NCBI GenBank assembly: GCA_964501785.1
Contig: CAZCUD010000016.1
Span: 35,885-99,884, forward strand
DNA: 64,000 nt
Source of the DNA: DATBSK01 sp964501785
GTDB lineage: Bacteria; Actinomycetota; Acidimicrobiia; IMCC26256; PALSA-555
Direction of reading: 5' to 3'
The notes below the pieces were generated by a model. The model ran no database searches, had not been told where the DNA came from, and saw only the letters and a list, made by a program, of their open reading frames with translations. Positions 42,051 to 49,986 of this stretch are shown here, one piece after another (positions within the stretch are counted from its first letter, which is position 1; the number at the start of each line of letters is the position of its first letter). A program made the position numbers and the translations under genes.

Positions 42051-42067
42051 GTTAGCCGAGCGTTAGC
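42051..42067 (-). promoter_or_regulatory. 11-bp-phased GCTAAC direct repeat
   Basis: On the minus strand GCTAAC occurs twice, at 42067-42062 and 42056-42051, one helical turn apart. The TAGGGT -10 box of the glycosyltransferase gene starts 11 nt downstream. This is typical of an OmpR-family regulator site. Confidence 0.5.
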
Positions 42068-42103
42068 GCGCCCGAACAGCGGGCGCGGGCGCGGATCGCC
42101 GAC

Positions 42104-43351
42104 TCAGGTGCCGCTCGCCACCAACGACCGCGCGGTCACCGACGCCGTCGTCGGGATGCGCACCGTCACTGCGACCGTGCCGTCGGCGGCCTCGAGGACG
42201 ACGCCTCCCCCGAGCGAGCGGGCGATGAGGTCGACCACGGTCAGCCCGATGCCGTTCCCGCGCGCGCTGCTCGCTCCCGAGGCGTCGCCCTGTTCGAGGA
42301 TCGCCCGCATCGTCGCGACGTCGGCCGGGTCCGCGGGGTTGGTCACGCGGAGCCAGGCGTACGGCAGCTCCTGGTCGGTCGTGGTCGCCACCTCGACCTT
42401 CGCCCACGATCCGTCCGCGTCGCCGCGGCGGTGACGGGCCGCGTTGTCGAGCAGGTTCGCCACGAGGCACTCGACGATCTGGCGATCGGCGACGATGTCG
42501 GCATCCTCGAGGCTCAGGTCGACGCGCACCGTCTCCCACACGTCGGCGCGCACCGCCTCGGCGACGACCTCGCCAACGACCTCGTCGAGCCGGAGATCGA
42601 CGGCCCGCATGTTTCCGCTCTCCGCGCGCGACAGCGCGAGCAGGGTCGAGACGAGGCTCTCGGCCCGCAGCTCCGCGTCGCGGATCCTCCGCACGGCGTC
42701 CTGCACGGGCGCGTCGTCCGGGGCCGACTGCGCGAGCAGGTCCGTCTCGGCCCGGATGAGGCTCAGCGGGGTGCGCAGCTCGTGCGACGCCTGCGCAGCG
42801 AACCGGCGCTGAGCCGTGAACGACCGCTCGAGCCGCTCGAGCATCTCGTCGAAGGTGTTCGACAGCTCCTTCATCTCGTCGTTCGGTCCCTCCAACGCCA
42901 CTCGCTGGCTGAGGTCGGCAGCCGAGGCCGCACGAGCGCGCTCGGCGATCCTCCGAGCGGGCCGCAGGACCCGACGAGCGATCAGCCAGCCCACGATGCC
43001 GGCACCGAGGGCGATCACCGCGATCCCGAGCGCCGTGTAGGTGCGGGTGCGACCGATCTCGTCCCGCTGGGCATCGAGCTGCACGTCACGGAAGATGTCG
43101 TTGAGGGACCGCCCGCCTTCGAAGATCGGGGCCGCGGCGTCGAACTCGACCAGCACCTCGGGGTGCTCGGCCAGGTACGCCTCGGCGACCTCCCGCGACA
43201 CGCCGATCTCACCCAGGAACTGCTCCTGGAACGCTCGGTAGTCGCCGTAGATCGCGCTCTCGATCGCGGCCTCGTTGACGAGCAGCACGACCGCGCCGGC
43301 GATCAGCAGGCACAGCGACAGGCTCAGCGCGATGCGCGTTCGGATCTTCAC
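42104..43351 (-). CDS. sensor histidine kinase
   Basis: A 415-aa kinase. TM1 (about residues 8-28), an ~80-aa external loop rich in acidic residues (EEEE-like helices with EHPEVLVEF), TM2 (about 106-126), HAMP, HisKA with His190 (QASHELRTPLSL), then HATPase with LVANLLDNAARH and NGIGLTVVDLIA. The DxGxG G1 box is replaced by VTNPADPADV, so ATP binding may be altered. GAGGAGG precedes GTG 43351, 21 bp after the regulator stop. Confidence 0.9.
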   Translation of the reverse strand: MKIRTRIALSLSLCLLIAGAVVLLVNEAAIESAIYGDYRAFQEQFLGEIGVSREVAEAYLAEHPEVLVEFDAAAPIFEGGRSLNDIFRDVQLDAQRDEIGRTRTYTALGIAVIALGAGIVGWLIARRVLRPARRIAERARAASAADLSQRVALEGPNDEMKELSNTFDEMLERLERSFTAQRRFAAQASHELRTPLSLIRAETDLLAQSAPDDAPVQDAVRRIRDAELRAESLVSTLLALSRAESGNMRAVDLRLDEVVGEVVAEAVRADVWETVRVDLSLEDADIVADRQIVECLVANLLDNAARHRRGDADGSWAKVEVATTTDQELPYAWLRVTNPADPADVATMRAILEQGDASGASSARGNGIGLTVVDLIARSLGGGVVLEAADGTVAVTVRIPTTASVTARSLVASGT

Positions 43352-43372
43352 GGGTCCTCCTCGGCCGGCGGC

Positions 43373-44029
43373 TCAGGCCAGGCGGTAGCCGGCGCCGGGC
43401 AGGGTCTCGATCACGGGCGGGTCGCCCAGCTTCCGGCGCAGCGTGAGCACGGTCACCCGCACCGCGTTGCTGAACGGGTCGAGGCGGTCGTCCCAGACCC
43501 GTTCCATCAGCTCCTCGGCGCTCGCGACCGCGCCGTCGATCGTCATGAGGTACTCCAGCAGCGCGAACTCGCGGTTGGTGAGGGAGAGCTCGCGGGACCC
43601 GCGACGAGCCCGACGACGCGCGCTGTCGAGCTCGACGTCCCCCCAGTGCAGCACCGGCCCTCGTGCCACGCCGGTCCGGCGGCCGAGGGCACGAACGCGG
43701 GCGACGAGCTCGTCCATCGAGAACGGCTTCGGCAGGTAGTCGTCCGCTCCGATGCTCAGACCTTCGACCCGGTCGTCGAGCGTGCCCGACGCAGTGAGCA
43801 TGATGACCCTGGTCCCAGGCTCGTCGCTCACGATGCTCCGACAGACGTCGTCGCCGTGGACGACGGGGAGATCGCGGTCGAGGACCACGACGTCGTAGGC
43901 GCTGCTGCCGACCTTGTCGAGCGCGACCTCGCCGTCGGGCGCGACGTCGACCGCGAGCGCATGCTTGCGCAACGCGCGCGCGATCGTGTCCGCGAGGTCG
44001 CGATGGTCTTCGACGACGAGCACCTTCAC
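43373..44029 (-). CDS. OmpR-family response regulator
   Basis: A 218-aa regulator. Receiver: VVEDHRDLAD, Asp51 in VVLDRDLP, MLTASG, PKPFSMDEL. Winged helix: LSLTNREFALLEYLMTIDGAVASAEELMERVWD, TLRRKLGDPPVIETLPGAGYRL. GTG 44029 follows TACCCT by 8 nt (leaderless). Upstream of its cognate kinase gene in one operon. Candidate targets include the glycosyltransferase promoter with GCTAAC repeats. Confidence 0.95.
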   Translation of the reverse strand: MKVLVVEDHRDLADTIARALRKHALAVDVAPDGEVALDKVGSSAYDVVVLDRDLPVVHGDDVCRSIVSDEPGTRVIMLTASGTLDDRVEGLSIGADDYLPKPFSMDELVARVRALGRRTGVARGPVLHWGDVELDSARRRARRGSRELSLTNREFALLEYLMTIDGAVASAEELMERVWDDRLDPFSNAVRVTVLTLRRKLGDPPVIETLPGAGYRLA

Positions 44030-44064
44030 CCGCGCGCAGGGTAACCGCCGGCGCCGGGACCTGC

Positions 44065-44823
44065 TCAGTGCATCGTCGAACCACCGTTGAGGTCGATCGT
44101 CTGCCCGGTGAGCCACGAAGCCTCGTTCGAGGCGACGTACACCACGGCTGCCCCGACGTCGTCGGGGCGTCCCAGCCTTCCGACCGGGATCGACCGTTCG
44201 AGCCCCTCGGTGACGGTCCGGTCCATGTCGTCGCGGTGCATCAGGCCGAGCGCCACGGCGTTGGCCGTGACGCCGAACCGCGCGACCTCGGCTGCGAGAT
44301 GGCGGATGAACCCCTCGATGCCGCTCTTGCTCGCGCCGTAGATCGACACGCCGATCGGGAGACCGGTTCGTCCGGCGCCGGAGGAGACCTGGACGATGCG
44401 GCCCCACCCGCGCTCGCACATGCCGTCGAGGACGGCGGCGATGCAGTGCAAGGACCCGTAGAGGTTGAGGTCGACGTACTTCGTCCACTCCTCCGGCTCC
44501 AGGTCGCGGAACTGGCGCGGCGCCATCTCCGCGGGCACGCCGGCGTTGTTGACGAGGATGTCGATCGGACCGCCCAGGCGATCTTCGGCCGCGGCGACCC
44601 CGTCGCGCGCGGCCTCGAGGTCGGTGACGTCGAACGGCGCCGCGACGAGGCGTCCGGGGAGCTGCGCACCGAGGGTGGCGACGACCTCGTCGGCCCGAGA
44701 GGCGACGAGGTCGTTCACCGCCACCGCCGCGCCCTGCGAGGCGAGCGCCTCGACGACGCCGACGCCGACCCCTTGACCTGCGCCCGTCACCAGCGCACGA
44801 CGACCCGACAGCTCGAACACCAT
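44065..44823 (-). CDS. short-chain dehydrogenase/reductase (FabG-like)
   Basis: A 252-aa classical SDR. Cofactor motif TGAGQGVGVGV, NNAG, catalytic Ser (QVSSGAG) and YGASK (Tyr-x3-Lys). NGGSTMH closes the fold. It likely oxidises a secondary alcohol or reduces a ketone of a hydrophobic CoA or steroid-like substrate. GAGGAGG precedes ATG 44823. It begins 28 bp after the Rieske oxygenase gene, suggesting a shared operon and pathway. Confidence 0.93.
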   Translation of the reverse strand: MVFELSGRRALVTGAGQGVGVGVVEALASQGAAVAVNDLVASRADEVVATLGAQLPGRLVAAPFDVTDLEAARDGVAAAEDRLGGPIDILVNNAGVPAEMAPRQFRDLEPEEWTKYVDLNLYGSLHCIAAVLDGMCERGWGRIVQVSSGAGRTGLPIGVSIYGASKSGIEGFIRHLAAEVARFGVTANAVALGLMHRDDMDRTVTEGLERSIPVGRLGRPDDVGAAVVYVASNEASWLTGQTIDLNGGSTMH

Positions 44824-44851
44824 GCCTCCTCGGGCGTGCAGCTCGGGGCTG

Positions 44852-45799
44852 CTACGCCGCGTAGAACTGCTCGTACCAGCGCCGGTACTCCATGATCGGC
44901 TTCTCGCTGGGCGCGAGGGCCGGCGTCGGCACGTAGCGCTTGTGCTCCCAGATCGGGATGTCCTGCGTGATCTCACGGCTGACCGAGTCGACGAACGCAC
45001 GAGCGATGCGCGCGGTGTGCTCGTCGGCCTCGGGGTTGCGCAGCGTGAACAGGAAGGTGACCTCGGTCGTCTCGTCGTCGATCGGCGTCGAGAGCCCGAC
45101 GAGGCTCGCCTCGATCAGGCCCGTGTAGCGGGTGACCGCGAAGCCCGGTCCTCGACCGGTCACGTCGATCCGCCCGTCGACCGGACCCTTGGACGACGGG
45201 AACTGCTGCGAGGTCAGCACCATGCGGTCGTAGCCGTCGAAGACCACCTTCTCGGTGGTGCCGACCTTCGGATGCGAGTGCACGAACTCGAAGTGGGCGT
45301 GATCGAAGCCGTTCTCGCCGATCTCCTGCATGCACGACCCGATGCGGTACTCGAACACCTCGTAGGGGCTGTAGTCGGGATCGTCGTGCTCCGGCACGTC
45401 CATGACGTCCCACAGCGGCGCAACCTCGTGGGGGTGGTACCACGCGAGGACGATCCCGGCCTTCTCGACGACGGGGAACGTGCGCAGGCGCGCCTTGCTG
45501 TTCGGCCGATCGGCGTAGGGGATGTCGACGTTGGAGCCCGTGGCGTCGTAGGCCCATCCGTGGAACGGACACCGGATGCAGCCGTCGATCACGGACCCGC
45601 CGACTCCGAGGTGTGCGCCCAGGTGCGCGCAGTACGCCTCCTGGCAGACCGCGTCCCCGGCCGCGTCTCGCCAGACGACGAGCTCGGTGCCGAAGTAGTG
45701 GCGGGTGAGCGGCGCCTCGGGCTTGAGCTCGTCGGTGAGCGCGACCTTGAACCACCCGAAGGGCATCGGGAACGGGAACCGGGGCGTCGGTGCGGACAT
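44852..45799 (-). CDS. Rieske non-heme iron oxygenase (KshA/DAF-36-like)
   Basis: A 315-aa oxygenase component. The [2Fe-2S] ligands are Cys57, His59, Cys77 and His80 (CAHLGAHLG, CIRCPFHGW). The mononuclear iron site is in NGFDHAHFEFVHSH. The sequence plan resembles KshA and cholesterol 7-desaturase, hence a sterol- or terpenoid-like substrate is suggested. ATG 45799 follows TACCCT by 6 nt (leaderless). The required reductase is not adjacent; the FNR-like protein at 59424 is far away. Confidence 0.92.
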   Translation of the reverse strand: MSAPTPRFPFPMPFGWFKVALTDELKPEAPLTRHYFGTELVVWRDAAGDAVCQEAYCAHLGAHLGVGGSVIDGCIRCPFHGWAYDATGSNVDIPYADRPNSKARLRTFPVVEKAGIVLAWYHPHEVAPLWDVMDVPEHDDPDYSPYEVFEYRIGSCMQEIGENGFDHAHFEFVHSHPKVGTTEKVVFDGYDRMVLTSQQFPSSKGPVDGRIDVTGRGPGFAVTRYTGLIEASLVGLSTPIDDETTEVTFLFTLRNPEADEHTARIARAFVDSVSREITQDIPIWEHKRYVPTPALAPSEKPIMEYRRWYEQFYAA

Positions 45800-45878
45800 C
45801 GCGCCAGGGTACCGACGGAGGACCGGGCCACGCTCCGGCCTCATCGCCGGACGAGCGTGAGCGTCTAGCGTCGATGCC

Positions 45879-46949
45879 GTGACGACGCGCGTCGAGCAGC
45901 AGCTGCTCGAGGTCGCCGACACGTCGCCCGAGACGTTGCAGGCGGTGCTCGAGGAGCACGGTTGGGGCGACGGGCTGCCCGTGGTGCCACCCACGCCGGC
46001 GCGCGTGGAGCGGATGCTCTCCCGCGTCGCCGGCGATCCCGACGAGGAGCTCGCCGTGCTCCACCCGCGCGCCGGGGTGATCACACCCCGCGTCGCGGCC
46101 GTCAACGCCGTCCTCGCGGGTTGCACCCCCGACACCTTTCCGGTGGTCGTCGCGGCGGCCCGCGCCCTGGGGCGGCCCGAGCTCAACCTGCGCGGCGTGA
46201 ACGCGACCACCCACCCGGTGGCTCCCTTGCTCATCGTCCACGGAGAGATCGCCAAGAGCGCGGGGTTCAACGCGGGCACGGGCGCGTTCGGGCCGGGCAA
46301 CCGGGCGAACGCGACGGTCGGCCGCGCCGTGCGCCTCGTGCTGCTCCACGTCGCGGGCGCGGTCCCCGGGTCAGGTGACGCCTCGAGCCAGGGCCAGCCG
46401 GCGAAGTACAGCTACTGCGTCGCGGAGAACGTCGACGAGTCGCCGTGGGAGTCGTACGCGGTGACGCGGGGCGTCACCGCGCCGAGCGCGGTGACGATCC
46501 ACTGCGGTGAAGGACCGCACAACGTCCACGACATGGAGTCGGCGGGCGATCCGGCGCTGATCCTCGACAAGATCGCGTCGGCGATGACATCGCTCGGGAT
46601 GAACAACGCGCCGATCTCCCAGGGCGAGCTCTTCGTGGGCCTCGGACCCGAGCACGCGCACAGCCTCGCGAGCGCCGGGTTGGGTCGCGACGACATCTCG
46701 TCGTACCTGTTCGACCATGCGCGCATCCCGGCCTCGGTCCTGCGGCGTCACTTCGAGGAGCGGGCCTGGTCGACGTGGATGAAGATCGTCGCCGACGATC
46801 ACCTGCTGCCGATGACCGGGCACCCCGACAACATCCGAGTGTTCGTGGTCGGCGGGCCGGGGAAGCACACGTCGCTCATCCCTTCGTGGGGCATGACCAC
46901 GAGCGTCACCGTCCCGGTCGACGACACGGCGAAGGAGGGCCAGCCGTGA
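45879..46949 (+). CDS. conserved protein paired with UGSC-family gene
   Basis: A 356-aa soluble protein (ETLQAVLEEHGWGDGLPVVPPTPARVERML; AGCTPDTFPVVVAAARAL; GFNAGTGAFGPGNRANATVGRAVRL; LPSW-like LIPSWGMTT). I know it only as the neighbour of UGSC-motif proteins. It has Cys residues in AGCTP and YCVAEN and His in HCGEGPHNVHD; an enzyme of small-molecule metabolism is inferred. GTG 45879 follows TAGCGT (45866-45871) by 7 nt. Its stop overlaps the next start (GTGA). Confidence 0.8.
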   Translation: MTTRVEQQLLEVADTSPETLQAVLEEHGWGDGLPVVPPTPARVERMLSRVAGDPDEELAVLHPRAGVITPRVAAVNAVLAGCTPDTFPVVVAAARALGRPELNLRGVNATTHPVAPLLIVHGEIAKSAGFNAGTGAFGPGNRANATVGRAVRLVLLHVAGAVPGSGDASSQGQPAKYSYCVAENVDESPWESYAVTRGVTAPSAVTIHCGEGPHNVHDMESAGDPALILDKIASAMTSLGMNNAPISQGELFVGLGPEHAHSLASAGLGRDDISSYLFDHARIPASVLRRHFEERAWSTWMKIVADDHLLPMTGHPDNIRVFVVGGPGKHTSLIPSWGMTTSVTVPVDDTAKEGQP

Positions 46950-47488
46950 CCGAGCTCATCCATCGGCCCGACGGCGAGATCGGACAACCGTCGGTGCAGC
47001 TCGCGGCGGCACCGGCCGCGCTCGGCGGGTTGCGGATCGGCGTGCTCGACAACGGGAAGCCCAACGCCGCGCTCGTGATGACTCGCCTCGCCGAGTCGCT
47101 CGCGAAGCGGGTCGACGCGACGGTCTCGCTCGTCACCAAGAAGGGCCCGCAGGGTCGGTCGGCCAACGCCGCGATCCCGTGCGCGGACGACGTGTTCGCC
47201 CGGGTGCTCGGAGAGAGCGACGTCGTGATCACCGGGACGGCCGACTGTGGTTCGTGCACCGCGTACAGCGTCTACGACGCCATCGAGCTCGAGAAGATGG
47301 GGAAGCCCGCGATCGTCGTGACGACGACCCAGTTCGCGACGATCGCCGAGACCATGAGCGAGCACTTCGGGCTCCCCGACACCCGCCGGCTCGTGCTCCC
47401 CCACCCGATCGGCGGCACCGACCCCGTCACCCTCGCGTCGTGGGCCGACGACGCCGTCGACACCGCCCTCACCCTGCTCCGCCCCTGA
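46946..47488 (+). CDS. UGSC-family protein, cysteine form (CGSC)
   Basis: A 180-aa Rossmann-like protein (LRIGVLDNGKPNAALVMTRLAESL, DVVITGTADCGSCTAYSVYDAIELEK, PAIVVTTTQFATIAE). The CGSC motif (Cys101-Cys104) aligns with the UGSC motif of known selenoproteins. Here the first residue is encoded by TGT, so it is a Cys homolog, not Sec. A redox or nucleophilic role is likely. AAGGAGG precedes GTG 46946, coupled to the upstream gene. Stop lies inside a hairpin region. Confidence 0.88.
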   Translation: MTELIHRPDGEIGQPSVQLAAAPAALGGLRIGVLDNGKPNAALVMTRLAESLAKRVDATVSLVTKKGPQGRSANAAIPCADDVFARVLGESDVVITGTADCGSCTAYSVYDAIELEKMGKPAIVVTTTQFATIAETMSEHFGLPDTRRLVLPHPIGGTDPVTLASWADDAVDTALTLLRP

Positions 47489-47532
47489 CGCTCTGGCGTC
47501 AGCTGCCGACCGCCACGGTAGGGAGCTGACGC
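47485..47532. terminator. nested hairpins in convergent intergenic region
   Basis: CTGACGC-N4-GCGTCAG (47485-47502) overlaps a second larger hairpin 47496-47532, with a 9-bp perfect stem (GCGTCAGCT/AGCTGACGC) and inner ACCG/CGGT pairs. They share GCGTCAG, so the two folds are exclusive. It lies between two stop codons, so a bidirectional terminator is likely; no U-tract is present. Confidence 0.55.
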
Positions 47533-47542
47533 CGAGACGATC

Positions 47543-48445
47543 TCAGCGCAGCCTGATCGCGTCGCTCGGGTCGGGTGAGCCGGCGACCTCGGGGTGCAGG
47601 ATCCGGACGACGAGCTCGACACCGTCGACGACGCGAGGGCCGGGTCGCGAGAAGTAGGCGTCGCCGGCGACCGCCCACACCTCGTCGGCGTGCGCGAGCG
47701 CTGGGTGCTCGGCGACGGCGCGACCTTCCGCGACGGTGGCGTCGAGCCCGTAGCCGCACGGAATGAACAGCACGACGAGCGGTGACACGTCGACCGCGCC
47801 GATCTCGGCCCACGTCAGCTCGCGTGAGCGCGTGCCGGCCCTCGCCAGGACCGGTGCGCCACCGCCGGCTTCGATCATCTCGGGGACCCAGTGCCCGGCG
47901 TCGAACGGCGGGTCCGACCACTCGAGCGCGAGGACCGACGGTCGGGGACGGCGCTCGACCAGCCGTCGCGCCGCGTCGACCCGGGCGCGCAGGTCGGCGG
48001 CGAGCGCGTGCGCGCGTCGCGGCTGACCCAGCGCGCTCCCGACGACCTCGAGGCACCCGATCACCTCGTCGAGGGTGGTCGGGTCGAGGGAGACGACCCG
48101 GGACTGGCAGCCGAGCACGTCGAGCGCCGCCGAGACCGCACCCGAGGGCACCGCGCAGACCCTGCAGAGGTCCTGGGCCAGGATCACGTCCGGACGAGCC
48201 GCCTGGATGCGCTGCCGGTCGAGCGTGTAGATGGGCTCGCCGGCCTGCATCCGCTCGCGCACGGCCTCGTCGATCTCGCCGGCGGTCATCGGCGCGTCGA
48301 TCGGGAGGGCTGTGCCCGACACGACGGTCTTGGTCCGCGCTTCCGGGGGGTGGTCGCACTCGAAGCTCACGCCCACGAGGTCGTCACCCAGCCCCAACGC
48401 GAAGACGATCTCGGTCGCCGAGGGGAGCAACGAGACGATGCGCAT
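47543..48445 (-). CDS. cobalamin-type ABC substrate-binding-fold protein (BtuF-like) without signal peptide
   Basis: A 300-aa PF01497-type protein (MRIVSLLPSATEIVFALGLGDDLVGVSFECDHPP; PDVILAQDLCRVCAVP; ALEWSDPPFDAGHWVPEMIEAGGG). It starts directly with the mature-domain motif and has no leader or lipobox, so it is presumably cytosolic. No permease or ATPase is adjacent. It could sense or store corrinoid or another ligand. ATG 48445 follows TACGAT by 6 nt within a 10-bp palindrome shared with the divergent synthetase gene. Confidence 0.85.
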   Translation of the reverse strand: MRIVSLLPSATEIVFALGLGDDLVGVSFECDHPPEARTKTVVSGTALPIDAPMTAGEIDEAVRERMQAGEPIYTLDRQRIQAARPDVILAQDLCRVCAVPSGAVSAALDVLGCQSRVVSLDPTTLDEVIGCLEVVGSALGQPRRAHALAADLRARVDAARRLVERRPRPSVLALEWSDPPFDAGHWVPEMIEAGGGAPVLARAGTRSRELTWAEIGAVDVSPLVVLFIPCGYGLDATVAEGRAVAEHPALAHADEVWAVAGDAYFSRPGPRVVDGVELVVRILHPEVAGSPDPSDAIRLR

Positions 48446-48451
48446 GCCTGC

Positions 48452-48461
48452 ATCGTACGAT
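48452..48461. promoter_or_regulatory. overlapping divergent -10 boxes in a 10-bp palindrome
   Basis: ATCGTACGAT reads TACGAT on both strands. The plus box (48456-48461) is 7 nt from GTG 48469; the minus box (48457-48452) is 6 nt from ATG 48445. The two promoters cannot be occupied together. Confidence 0.6.
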
Positions 48462-48468
48462 CGCCCAC

Positions 48469-49986
48469 GTGACGGTCGACATGGGTGCGCTGGGACGCGC
48501 CGAGGAAGCAGACAAGCCGGCGATCATCGTGGGCGACCGCGTCACCAGCTACCGCGCGCTCGAGGAGCGCACGAACCGGCTCGCCCACGTGCTCATCGCG
48601 CGCGGCGTCGAGCCGCTCGACCGCGTCGCGGTGATGCTCCCGAACGGCGCGGAGATCCTCGAGGTCGGACTCGGCGCGGCGAAGGCCGCGGCGGAGCTCG
48701 TGCCGATCAACCGGCACCTCAAGCGCGACGAGGTGGCCTGGATCCTCGCCGACTCCGGCGCCCGGGTGCTCGTCGCCGACGTGTCGTATCTCGACGTGGT
48801 GCAGGGCGCGCTCGACGCCGCGCCCGACTGCTCGGTGATGCTCGTCGGTTCCGGTGACGACGCCGACTACGAGCGGGCCCTGGCGGCGTCGGACCCCGAG
48901 CGTCCGTCACGCGACGGCTTCGCGGCGCCGGAGTACTTCTTCTACACGTCGGGCACGACCGGTCGCCCGCGTGGCGTGGAGCGCGATCCGCCGAAGGTCG
49001 GCAACCCGCCCGCGGTGCTGCCGGTCGCCATGATGTGGGGGCTGACGGGTGACGACACGTACCTCGTCGCGAGCCCGCTCTACCACGCGACCTGTGCGTA
49101 CGCGTTCACGCACCTCTACCTCGGGTCGACGGTCGTCTGTCCGGACCGCTGGGATGCCGCCGAGTGGCTCCGTCTCGTCGAGGCGCATCGCGTGACGGTC
49201 GCCTTCGTGACCCCGGCCCACCTCATCCGCATCCTCGAGGTCCCCGACGCCGAACGGTCCACGCGCGACCTCTCGAGCCTGCGCCTGCTGCTCCACGCCG
49301 CCGCGCCCTGCCCGGTCGCGGTGAAGGAGCGCGCGCTGGCCGCGTTCCCTTCGACCACCGAGATCTGGGAGTTCTACGGAGCGAGCGAAGGTGGGGCGAC
49401 TCGGATCTCGGCCCAGGAGTGGCTCGAGCACCCGGGCAGCGTCGGGAAGCCGTGGCCCGGCACCGAGGTGCTGATCCTCGACGACGCCGGTGCGCCGCTC
49501 CCACCGGGCGAGACCGGGATCATCTACGTCAAGCCGCCCGAGGGGATGAGCCGCTTCCGGTACCACCGGGACGACGAGAAGACCGCCGGCGCGTGGCGGG
49601 ACGACGCGTTCACGGTCGGCGACATGGGCCACGTCGACGAGGACGGGTACCTCTACATCACCGACCGCGTGTCCGACATGATCCTGCGGTGGGGCGTGAA
49701 CGTGTACCCCGCCGAGATCGAGCAGTGCCTGTACACGCACCCCGCAGTCGTCGACTGCGCGGTGTTCGGTGTGCCCGACGAGCGCTCGGGCGAGGCGATC
49801 CTCGCCCTCGTCGAGTCACGCACCGACGTGACGCCTGACGAGCTCGCCGCGCACTGCCGCGCTCATCTCGCCGACTTCAAGTGCCCCCAGCGCTTCGAGC
49901 TCGTCGACGAGCTCCCTCGTGACCCCAACGGGAAGGTGCTCAAGCGCCGTCTGCGGGAGGAACGTCAGGACGCTCCCACCGGCTAG
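48469..49986 (+). CDS. acyl-CoA synthetase (AMP-dependent ligase)
   Basis: A 505-aa ANL-superfamily ligase. P-loop-like FYTSGTTGRPRGV, A5-like EFYGASEGG, DMGHVDEDGYLYITDR (hinge) and the catalytic Lys in PRDPNGKVLKRRL are all present. It activates a carboxylic acid to acyl-CoA with ATP. The neighbours (two P450s, HIBADH) suggest a hydrophobic acid. GTG 48469 is 7 nt after TACGAT; ATG 48481 is an alternative. Its TAG shares CTAG with the convergent P450. Confidence 0.94.
   Translation: MTVDMGALGRAEEADKPAIIVGDRVTSYRALEERTNRLAHVLIARGVEPLDRVAVMLPNGAEILEVGLGAAKAAAELVPINRHLKRDEVAWILADSGARVLVADVSYLDVVQGALDAAPDCSVMLVGSGDDADYERALAASDPERPSRDGFAAPEYFFYTSGTTGRPRGVERDPPKVGNPPAVLPVAMMWGLTGDDTYLVASPLYHATCAYAFTHLYLGSTVVCPDRWDAAEWLRLVEAHRVTVAFVTPAHLIRILEVPDAERSTRDLSSLRLLLHAAAPCPVAVKERALAAFPSTTEIWEFYGASEGGATRISAQEWLEHPGSVGKPWPGTEVLILDDAGAPLPPGETGIIYVKPPEGMSRFRYHRDDEKTAGAWRDDAFTVGDMGHVDEDGYLYITDRVSDMILRWGVNVYPAEIEQCLYTHPAVVDCAVFGVPDERSGEAILALVESRTDVTPDELAAHCRAHLADFKCPQRFELVDELPRDPNGKVLKRRLREERQDAPTG

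Noticed and set aside
46946..47488. Selenocysteine at the UGSC motif
   Set aside because: The first residue codon is TGT, and no in-frame TGA exists before the end.
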